A stretch of DNA of 64,000 nucleotides from Zavarzinia compransoris (GTDB lineage: Bacteria > Pseudomonadota > Alphaproteobacteria > Zavarziniales > Zavarziniaceae). The DNA lies in assembly GCF_003173055.1 (NCBI RefSeq), contig NZ_QGLF01000003.1, positions 186,001 to 250,000 on the forward strand. The letters are read 5' to 3'. A model generated the notes under the pieces. That model was given only the letters and a program-made list of their open reading frames with translations. It made no database searches and was not told where the DNA came from. The position numbers and the translations under genes are program-made. Shown in pieces: positions 58,510-64,000 of this stretch (its first letter is position 1; each line of letters opens with the position of its first letter).

Positions 58510-58730
58510 TTGGCCAATTCCTTGAGGGCATTCCGGTAGCTGCGCATGACGCCTTCGGCGGCGGCCATTTCCTCGGCAAAGCCGGGGTCATAAGCGGTAA
58601 GCTCATAGCCGTTCGGCGTTTCAATGAGGTGGACCATGTCCCCCTTTTCAAGTTTCAGCCTGCCGAGAACTTCCCGCGGCAGAATGATCCCCGTCGAATT
58701 GCCGATGGTCGTCACCTTCAGTTGGATCAT
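58506..58730 (-). CDS. AbrB/MazE/SpoVT-type antitoxin
   Basis: 74 residues. MIQLKVTTIGNSTGIILPREVLGRL is a swapped-hairpin SpoVT-AbrB DNA-binding domain, followed by VHLIETPNGYELTAYDP and an acidic C-terminal helix that would neutralise Doc. The ATG at 58730 has GGAGG at 5 nt; ATGs at 58742 or 58784 are less likely. First gene of the toxin-antitoxin pair, preceded by a doubled palindrome that is probably its own operator. Confidence 0.85.
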   Translation of the reverse strand: MIQLKVTTIGNSTGIILPREVLGRLKLEKGDMVHLIETPNGYELTAYDPGFAEEMAAAEGVMRSYRNALKELAK

Positions 58731-58743
58731 CTTCGCCTCCATT

Positions 58744-58763
58744 GTTATAACAAACGTTATAAC
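58744..58763. promoter_or_regulatory. Doubled GTTATAAC operator of the toxin-antitoxin pair
   Basis: GTTATAAC (58744-58751) and GTTATAAC (58756-58763) are each 8-bp palindromes with 12 bp between centres, lying in the gap between the antitoxin and the divergent nth gene. The arrangement suits two antitoxin dimers and may also cover the nth promoter. Confidence 0.7.
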
Positions 58764-58783
58764 ACAAATGTAAGCGGTACCCA

Positions 58784-59434
58784 ATGATGCGCAAGGCGGA
58801 CATCGTCACCTTCTTCGAGCGGCTGCGGGCCCAGCGGCCCGACCCGCGGGGTGAATTGGAGCATGAGAATCCCTATCAGCTGCTGGTCGCCGTGGTGCTG
58901 TCGGCCCAGGCGACGGATGCCGGGGTGAACAAGGCGACCCGCCCCCTGTTCGCCCGGGTGAAGACGCCGGAGCAGATGCTGGCGCTTGGCCTCGAGGGGG
59001 TGACGGAGGCGATCAAGACCATCGGCCTCTTCCGCAACAAGGCGAAGAATGTGATCGAATTGTCGCGCCTGCTGATCGAACGGCACGGCGGCGCGGTGCC
59101 CGGCGACCGCGAGGCGCTGGAAGCCCTGCCCGGGGTCGGGCGGAAGACGGCCAATGTGGTGCTGAACATCGCCTTCGGCGTGCCCACCATCGCGGTCGAT
59201 ACCCATGTCTTCCGCGTCTCCAACCGCACCGGCCTTGCCCCGGGCAAGACGGTGGAGGCGGTGGAGGCCAGGCTGGAAAAAGTGGTGCCGGCGGCTTTCC
59301 GCCTGCATGCCCACCATTGGCTGATCCTGCACGGGCGCTATGTCTGCAAGGCGCGGAAGCCGGATTGTCCGTCCTGCATCGTCGCCGATCTCTGCGGCTC
59401 GACGGAAAAGACCGGGGAAAAGACCGGCGCCTGA
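58784..59434 (+). CDS. nth: Endonuclease III
   Basis: DNA glycosylase/AP lyase for oxidised pyrimidines. The 216 residues carry the helix-hairpin-helix LPGVGRKTANVV with catalytic Lys121, Asp139 in VDTHVFRV, and a C-terminal 4Fe-4S cluster (Cys-X6-Cys-X2-Cys-X5-Cys in CKARKPDCPSCIVADLC). Divergent from the antitoxin operon and sharing its palindromic gap. Confidence 0.97.
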   Translation: MMRKADIVTFFERLRAQRPDPRGELEHENPYQLLVAVVLSAQATDAGVNKATRPLFARVKTPEQMLALGLEGVTEAIKTIGLFRNKAKNVIELSRLLIERHGGAVPGDREALEALPGVGRKTANVVLNIAFGVPTIAVDTHVFRVSNRTGLAPGKTVEAVEARLEKVVPAAFRLHAHHWLILHGRYVCKARKPDCPSCIVADLCGSTEKTGEKTGA

Positions 59435-59440
59435 CGGCGC

Positions 59441-59830
59441 TCAGCCGCCGGCGGCATTGGCGCGGGCGGCGGCCCGCTGGGCCCCGATCGCCCGGGCGCA
59501 GCCGGCGACATCGGCCGGCCGGCGGCGGCGGTCGCGGGCTTCGGCATGGCGGATCACCGGCCGGCCCTGGTCGAGATAGAGGAACAGGTAGAGCAGGCAC
59601 TCCGGCGCCGCATATTGCCAGATTTCCGCCGCGCCCTCGTGCCGGCGCAGGGACGGCGGCCCCAGGTACTGGGGCAATTCGCTGCCGGCCATGCCGACGA
59701 GGCCGGACGGCGGCAGGGGTTGCAGGACGGCCGTTTCCGGCGGCGGCACGGCGGCGCAGGCGCCCAGCGCCAAAAGGGCGGCACCGAAAGATGCCGCCCT
59801 CGATGGCGAAACCGGCGACCGGCCGGTCAA
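59441..59830 (-). CDS. Small lipoprotein, alphaproteobacterial family
   Basis: About 129 residues. A hydrophobic signal ends in a lipobox (AALLALGACAAV), then LGPPSLRRHEGAAEIWQYAAPECLLYLFLYLDQG, a beta pattern found in small SmpA/OmlA-like alphaproteobacterial lipoproteins. The start is uncertain: a TTG at 59830 is the nearest plausible codon; no ribosome site is clear. Lies just after the bactofilin stop on the same strand. Confidence 0.6.
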   Translation of the reverse strand: MTGRSPVSPSRAASFGAALLALGACAAVPPPETAVLQPLPPSGLVGMAGSELPQYLGPPSLRRHEGAAEIWQYAAPECLLYLFLYLDQGRPVIRHAEARDRRRRPADVAGCARAIGAQRAAARANAAGG

Positions 59831-59853
59831 GCGCGGATCAGGCTCTGCTTGGC

Positions 59854-60549
59854 TCAGACCAGGGTGCTCTCCGGCGGCGGGGCCGAGAAGGTGACCTGGA
59901 CCGGCGCGGCGGGCGGCGCGACCGGGGTCGGCGTCAGGCTCAGGGCCGGCGCCTCGGCCGGCTTGGTGGCCTGGCCCTGGACCGTGTTGATGTCGCCGAC
60001 CAGTTCGCCGCCGCATTCGATCTCGAGCTGGCCATAGCGGATCTCGCCCTTCACCTTGCCGGTGGAGCGGATCAGCAGGCGGCCGCGGCAGATCAGCGTG
60101 CCTTCGAAGACGCCACCGATCAGCGCCTCGTCGATCTCGGCGGCACCCTTGAAGACGCCGGTCGAGGTGATCTCGATCACCCGGCTCTCGGTCAGGGTGG
60201 CGTCGACCCGGCCTTCGACCACCAGCTTGTCGCAGGCGGTGATCTGGCCCGACAGCACGATGTTGCGGCCGACGATCAGCTTCTTGTCGTCGGACGACGG
60301 CGGCGGGGCCGAGGGGGCCGCCGGGGCGATGATCGGCCGGGTCATGCCCGGCAGTTCCGTCGGGCGACGGGCGATTTCGGGACGGAAGCTGGTGGGATCA
60401 CTATCGGCCATGGCGGTCGTGCCTTGCTGCGAGGGGGTGGGAGTGGGGTTAAGGGGCCGGACCGGCGCCGTCCCGAATACGGTTGCCGGTTTCGGCTGGG
60501 CGGGCGGGCTCGGGGGTGGTTCCGGCGGGCCGCTGCGCTTTCCGAACAT
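59854..60549 (-). CDS. Bactofilin (polymer-forming cytoskeletal protein)
   Basis: 231 residues. The core from about residue 85 to 185 (IVGRNIVLSGQITACDKLVVEG through DEALIGGVFEGTLICRGRL) is the right-handed beta-helix of DUF583 bactofilins, flanked by long Pro/Ala-rich tails that are not structured. It forms unbranched filaments near membranes, used in curvature, stalks or cell-wall patterning. GGAGAGAG lies before the ATG. Distal gene of a minus-strand run behind the EI24 gene. Confidence 0.9.
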   Translation of the reverse strand: MFGKRSGPPEPPPSPPAQPKPATVFGTAPVRPLNPTPTPSQQGTTAMADSDPTSFRPEIARRPTELPGMTRPIIAPAAPSAPPPSSDDKKLIVGRNIVLSGQITACDKLVVEGRVDATLTESRVIEITSTGVFKGAAEIDEALIGGVFEGTLICRGRLLIRSTGKVKGEIRYGQLEIECGGELVGDINTVQGQATKPAEAPALSLTPTPVAPPAAPVQVTFSAPPPESTLV

Positions 60550-60617
60550 CGCTCTCTCCGTCTCTTGCGTCCTGGCCTCGGCCAGACAGGTACTTTGCCG
60601 GGAAGACCGGCATCATC

Positions 60618-60675
60618 ACGTTTCGGATCGCCGGCCTCGCGGCCGGACGTTTCGGATTACCGGCCTTGCGGCCGG
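60618..60675. repeat. Tandem 29-bp palindromic repeats
   Basis: Two adjacent 29-bp copies (60618-60646 and 60647-60675) differ at only three positions. Each contains an inverted repeat around CCGGCC-TCGC/TTGC-GGCCGG, so the DNA can form two stacked hairpins. They fill the gap between the EI24 gene and bactofilin. Confidence 0.7.
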
Positions 60676-60731
60676 GTCGGTCCTCGTTTCCGGGTCTCAG
60701 GCGCCCGGTACCTTACCCCCTGAATTCAAAC

Positions 60732-61448
60732 CTAGCCCTGGGCCTTCCGGCCGAGCCGCACCCCGCGTTCGAGATGGACCATGGCCGCCACCGTCACCAG
60801 GGGCGCGATCAGGTTGACCACGGGTACCACCATCAGCCCGGTGCCCAGCACCCCGGCGCCAAAGGCAAGCCCCCGATTCGCCCGCCGGCGCCGCGCCGCT
60901 TCCGGCGCCGAAGCATAGCGCATCGCCACCTGTTCGAAATATTCGCGACCGACAAGATAGCCGTTGAGGACCAGAAACAACAAGATATTGACGACAGGCA
61001 GGAAGAGCCCGACCAATTGCAGGGGCAGGGCGAGAATGTTCAGCATCACCGCCAGGCCGAGGAAGCGGAGCCCGGAGGCCAGCCCCTCGGCAAAGCCGAC
61101 CTCGCGCCCGGGCGGATCGGCGGGATAATCCCGGGCCGTGACCTTGGCCGCCGCCTCGTCCAGGAACAGGGATTGCAGCGTGGTCATGACCACGGGGAAG
61201 AAGAAGGCGAGGCCGATCGCGGCAAGGATCCCGCCGGCGATGCGGATGATCTCGTCGGCCCAGCCCCAGCCGGTCGAGGGCGCATAGCCGAGCGCCTGAT
61301 AGGCCCCGGCGATCAGCAGCGCGGACAGAACGAGGCCCAGCCCCAGCACGCGCCAGAGGATGGCGCGCAAAGGCGGGGACAGCGCATCCTCCAGGCCCTT
61401 CAGAAAGGCGGCGGCCAGGGATATCGGGGGGGACATCGGCGGGGCCAT
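60732..61448 (-). CDS. EI24 domain membrane protein (CysZ-like)
   Basis: 238 residues with four or more hydrophobic segments (around 29-55, 68-90, 130-165 and 195-215) and the EI24/CysZ pattern FLKGLEDALSPPLRAILWRVLG at the start, MVVPVVNLIAPLVTVAAMVH near the end. CysZ imports sulfate in enterobacteria; here the role is only suggested by fold. It lies upstream of the bactofilin gene. Confidence 0.8.
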   Translation of the reverse strand: MAPPMSPPISLAAAFLKGLEDALSPPLRAILWRVLGLGLVLSALLIAGAYQALGYAPSTGWGWADEIIRIAGGILAAIGLAFFFPVVMTTLQSLFLDEAAAKVTARDYPADPPGREVGFAEGLASGLRFLGLAVMLNILALPLQLVGLFLPVVNILLFLVLNGYLVGREYFEQVAMRYASAPEAARRRRANRGLAFGAGVLGTGLMVVPVVNLIAPLVTVAAMVHLERGVRLGRKAQG

Positions 61449-61513
61449 CGGGACATGTTCCTTCCGGAAAACGGCAGGTCGGGCCGGAAAACGGCGGGGC
61501 AGGCCGGCGGAAC

Positions 61514-61541
61514 TGGACGCCGACCGCCCTATCCATATACT
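61514..61541 (+). promoter_or_regulatory. Promoter of adenosine kinase gene
   Basis: TGGACG and TATACT, 16 bp apart, lie 27 bp before the start. The -10 is a near-consensus hexamer; the -35 is moderate. Confidence 0.5.
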
Positions 61542-61568
61542 GCAGCGGTCAAAATTTCAGGGGTTATC

Positions 61569-62561
61569 ATGGGCGTAGCGCGTTTCGATGTCCTGGGGAT
61601 CGGCAATGCCATCGTCGATGTTCTGGCCCCGGCGGACGAAGCCTTCCTCGACCGCGAAGGGCTGGTCAAAGGCTCCATGACCCTGATCGACGCCGCCCAG
61701 GCCGAAGGTCTTTATGGCCGGATGCAGGCCGGCGTCGAGGCGTCGGGCGGGTCCGCCGCCAATACGATGGCGGGCCTCGCCATGCTGGGCGGGTCGGCGG
61801 CCTTCATCGGCCGGGTGCGGGACGATGGACTGGGCCAGGTGTTCAGCCACGACATCCGCGCCGTCGGCGTCGATTTCGCCACCCCGGTCGCGGCCGACGG
61901 CCCCGGCACCGCCCGCTGCCTCGTCCTGGTGACGCCGGATGCCCAGCGCACCATGGCGACCTATCTCGGCGCCTGCGTCGGCCTCGGGCCGGACGATGTC
62001 GATCCCGCCCAGGTGGCGGATGCCAAGATCACCTATCTCGAAGGCTATCTCTGGGATCCGGCGAACGGCAAGGCCGCGTTCAGGAAGGCGATCCAGGCCG
62101 CCCATGACGCCGGCCGCCGTGTCGCCCTGTCCCTGTCGGACGCGTTCTGCGTGCACCGCTGGCGCGCCGAATTCCTCGATCTCGTGACCAACGGCGGCGT
62201 CGATATTCTCTTCGCCAACGAAAGCGAAATCGCCGCCCTGTTCGAGACCGGCGATTTCGATGCCGCCCTGCAGGCGACCCGCGGCCTCGGCATCACCGCG
62301 GCGCTGACCCGGTCGGACAAGGGCTCGGTCATCCTGGGCGGCGACGAGGTTCACGTCATCGATGCGGTGGCGCCCGAAAGACTGGTCGATTCGACCGGCG
62401 CCGGCGATCTCTATGCCGCCGGCTTCCTCTACGGCCTCACCCGCAGCCTGGGGCTGGCCCGGGCCGGGCGCCTCGGCTCGCTCTGCGCGGCCGAAGTGCT
62501 GGGCCATTACGGGCCCCGGCCCCAGGTCAATCTCGCGGGTTTCGTCGACGGGCGCTACTGA
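61569..62561 (+). CDS. Adenosine kinase (PfkB family)
   Basis: Phosphorylates adenosine to AMP in purine salvage. The 330 residues have VLGIGNAIVDVLAPADEAFL, the ribose-binding SGGSAANTMAGLAMLGG, and the PfkB signature DSTGAGDLYAAGFLYGL with the catalytic Asp. The pattern matches the bacterial adenosine kinase branch of ribokinases; the start at 61569 has AGGGG 5 nt upstream. Confidence 0.87.
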   Translation: MGVARFDVLGIGNAIVDVLAPADEAFLDREGLVKGSMTLIDAAQAEGLYGRMQAGVEASGGSAANTMAGLAMLGGSAAFIGRVRDDGLGQVFSHDIRAVGVDFATPVAADGPGTARCLVLVTPDAQRTMATYLGACVGLGPDDVDPAQVADAKITYLEGYLWDPANGKAAFRKAIQAAHDAGRRVALSLSDAFCVHRWRAEFLDLVTNGGVDILFANESEIAALFETGDFDAALQATRGLGITAALTRSDKGSVILGGDEVHVIDAVAPERLVDSTGAGDLYAAGFLYGLTRSLGLARAGRLGSLCAAEVLGHYGPRPQVNLAGFVDGRY

Positions 62562-62602
62562 CGCCGGTCGGGCGGGCTCGGACGGGCGGGGCCCGATTCG
62601 CG

Positions 62603-62992
62603 TCAGGCCCCGCCCGTCCGGTCGACGTAGAAGCTGAGCTTGTTGCCCGCGGGGTCGCGGGCATAGGCGACGTAGAAATCCGGGCCATAGGCTTCCCGCG
62701 TGCCGGGGCCGCCCTCGTCGCTGCCGCCCCGGGCCAGGGCGAGGGCGTGAATGCGATCGACCGCCGCCTCATCGGCACAGCGAAAGCCCAGCATCACGCC
62801 GTTGCCGGCGCTGGGCGGCTGGCCGTCGAAAGGCTGGCAGATCATGAGGCGGGCGCCGGCGCCGCTCCAACTCGCCCAGCCGGTCTCGGGCGCCGAGAAT
62901 TCCCGGGCCAGGCCGAGCGGGACCAGCACCGCATCGTAGAACTCGAGGCTGCGGGCGAAATCCCGCGCCCCCAGGGTGACATAGCCGAGCAT
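62603..62992 (-). CDS. VOC/glyoxalase superfamily protein
   Basis: 129 residues. Two beta-alpha-beta repeats (MLGYVTLGARDFARSLEFYDAVL and YVAYARDPAGNKLSFYVD) mark the vicinal oxygen chelate fold; metal-binding His/Glu pairs cannot be placed with confidence. Enzyme or resistance protein of unknown substrate. Start at 62992 has GGGAGGA upstream. Confidence 0.82.
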   Translation of the reverse strand: MLGYVTLGARDFARSLEFYDAVLVPLGLAREFSAPETGWASWSGAGARLMICQPFDGQPPSAGNGVMLGFRCADEAAVDRIHALALARGGSDEGGPGTREAYGPDFYVAYARDPAGNKLSFYVDRTGGA

Positions 62993-63094
62993 TCCGCTTC
63001 CTCCCCGCGATATGGAACATATCATGAACATAATCGCCCGGGCCGGGCAATCCTTTTTCTTGAGATCGTGATCGGCCTCGGTTATTGCTTGGGC

Positions 63095-63225
63095 GTCATT
63101 GGGGAGTAGCCGCCCGCGGTTTCAGCGGGGGATGCGTCAACAGACTTGGGGGAAGGCTCGAAGCCTTCCGCCATGGCGTATCCGGCAGCAGCTTGGCGAG
63201 ACCTTTGGCAGGTCCGCGTCCGTCC
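63095..63225 (+). ncRNA. Probable yybP-ykoY Mn2+ riboswitch
   Basis: The leader before the UPF0016 gene carries the two conserved tracts of the yybP-ykoY aptamer: GGGGAGTAGCC at 63101-63111 and GGCGAGACCTTTGGC at 63195-63209, with a central GTCAACAGACT region between. In other bacteria this riboswitch senses Mn2+ and turns on exporters, including UPF0016 proteins. The terminal stem is not obvious here, so exact ends are estimates. Confidence 0.8.
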
Positions 63226-63227
63226 TT

Positions 63228-63274
63228 GCAGGGTCGGGCATGCGGCTTGCCATCGGTTGTTCGCCCGACCCTGC
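63228..63274 (+). promoter_or_regulatory. Expression-platform hairpin before UPF0016 start
   Basis: GCAGGGTCGGGC (63228-63239) pairs perfectly with GCCCGACCCTGC (63263-63274), ending six bases before the ATG at 63281. It probably controls ribosome access under the riboswitch. Confidence 0.65.
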
Positions 63275-63280
63275 GCCCGT

Positions 63281-63850
63281 ATGCCCATGGAAGCCTTTCT
63301 CATCTCGACCGGCGTTGTCGCCATCGCCGAAATCGGCGACAAGACGCAATTGCTGGCCATTCTCCTGGCCAGCCGGTTCCGCCGGCCCTGGGCCATCGTC
63401 GCCGGCATCTTCGCCGCGACGGTCGCCAATCACCTGCTGGCGGCGACCGTCGGCACCCTGGTCGCCAATTGGCTGGGGGGCGAGACGCTGCGCTGGATTC
63501 TGGGCCTGTCCTTCATCGCCATGGGGCTTTGGGCGCTGGTCCCCGACAAGATGGACGAAGGCGGGGCCGAGGCCGGCAAGGCCGGCCGCTTCGGCGCTTT
63601 CGTCGCCACCCTGGTCGCCTTCTTCCTGGTCGAGATGGGCGACAAGACGCAGATCGCCACCGTCGGCCTGGCGGCCCGCTTCGACAATCTGACCATGGTT
63701 ACGCTCGGCACCACCCTCGGCATGATGCTGGCCAATGTGCCGGCGGTGTTCCTGGGCGAGGCGGCGACCAAGGTGGTGCCGCTGAAATTCGTCCGGGCTG
63801 CCGCCGCCGCGATTTTCGTCGCGGTCGGCGTCGTCACCCTGTTGTGGTGA
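63281..63850 (+). CDS. UPF0016/GDT1 family Mn2+ (Ca2+) exporter
   Basis: 189-residue membrane protein with six predicted helices and the duplicated cation motif E-x-G-D-K-T: IAEIGDKTQLLA in the first half and LVEMGDKTQIAT in the second. GDT1-family proteins move Mn2+ or Ca2+ against protons across membranes. The upstream yybP-ykoY element strongly suggests Mn2+ homeostasis. Start at 63281 or the next Met (63287). Confidence 0.92.
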   Translation: MPMEAFLISTGVVAIAEIGDKTQLLAILLASRFRRPWAIVAGIFAATVANHLLAATVGTLVANWLGGETLRWILGLSFIAMGLWALVPDKMDEGGAEAGKAGRFGAFVATLVAFFLVEMGDKTQIATVGLAARFDNLTMVTLGTTLGMMLANVPAVFLGEAATKVVPLKFVRAAAAAIFVAVGVVTLLW

Positions 63851-64000
63851 TCAGGCGGTATAGGCCTTCACCTTGTCGAGGCTGCGGCGATAGGGGCCGC
63901 AGCCGAGCCACAGCACCAGCGCCGAGATCGGCAGCGCGATGCCGCCGATCAGGGCCAGCGAATAGCCGACCATGTTCTCGTCCATGAAGATGAAATCGGT
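63851..64000 (-). CDS. C-terminal end of a membrane transporter, MFS-like
   Basis: The last 49 residues of a gene that runs off the right edge: FIFMDENMVGYSLALIGGIA leads into a final hydrophobic helix and a short basic end PYRRSLDKVKAYTA. The pattern fits the end of a major facilitator (Spinster-like) protein, but too little is present to be sure. Starts one base after the UPF0016 stop, convergent. Confidence 0.5.
   Translation of the reverse strand, partial: TDFIFMDENMVGYSLALIGGIALPISALVLWLGCGPYRRSLDKVKAYTA

Overview
The window is chromosomal DNA of a high-GC alphaproteobacterium, dense in housekeeping genes and with no sign of phage, transposons, CRISPR, rRNA or tRNA. Several arrangements point to the class: hisZ beside purA; hisB-DUF2628-hisH-hisA-hisF-hisE-HIT; mnmE-mnmG-rsmG-parA-parB with parS sites; and a hemE/DUF299 gap with DnaA boxes, which is the Caulobacter-type origin layout. 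Small alphaproteobacterial families (DUF6489, DUF2244, DUF2628, DUF29) agree. A Rhodospirillales-like member is my guess; the genus cannot be read from this sequence.

Layout. 0-8.5 kb: purA (5' part) and hisZ, an orphan LuxR-type regulator, an acyl-CoA synthetase, a cation diffusion facilitator and the glnK-amtB ammonium pair behind a sigma-54-like promoter. 8.6-18.2 kb: two rRNA methyltransferases, coaBC, an Rrf2 regulator with cysK, and the histidine operon. 18.2-25.9 kb: a TetR-linked lipid/quinone redox locus, a rhomboid protease, an unusual HTH-RibB-RibA-like fusion, a second quinone oxidoreductase, a dienelactone hydrolase and a DNA alkyltransferase. 25.9-32.2 kb: DUF6489, a 2Fe-2S ferredoxin, mnmE, mnmG, rsmG, parA and parB, with three perfect parS sites. 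32.2-37.0 kb (minus strand): hemE, hemH, hemJ, rho and a metallo-beta-lactamase-fold hydrolase. 37.05-37.31 kb: the probable chromosomal origin. 37.3-42.2 kb: the PEP synthase regulator, a Maf protein, aroE, coaE and dnaQ running away from the origin.

42.2-48.6 kb: hemW, rdgB, rph, a DUF29 protein, a TAXI binding protein and the heat-shock pair hrcA-grpE. 48.7-52.8 kb: a metal-uptake cassette (DUF2946, PepSY membrane protein, TonB receptor) closed by a strong terminator. 52.9-57.6 kb: dnaK, dnaJ, dapB and a repeat-rich lipoprotein. 57.6-64 kb: DUF2244, a Doc/AbrB-type toxin-antitoxin pair with a doubled palindromic operator, nth, a bactofilin, an EI24 membrane protein, an adenosine kinase, a VOC protein, and a probable Mn2+ (yybP-ykoY) riboswitch in front of a UPF0016/GDT1 cation exporter. 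A membrane-protein gene runs off the right edge.

The parts that look most worth following up are the origin/parS region, the HTH-RibB fusion with its own internal translation start and an upstream AT-rich palindrome, the riboswitch-exporter unit, the toxin-antitoxin operator, and a dienoyl-CoA-reductase-like enzyme whose catalytic tyrosine position holds tryptophan.
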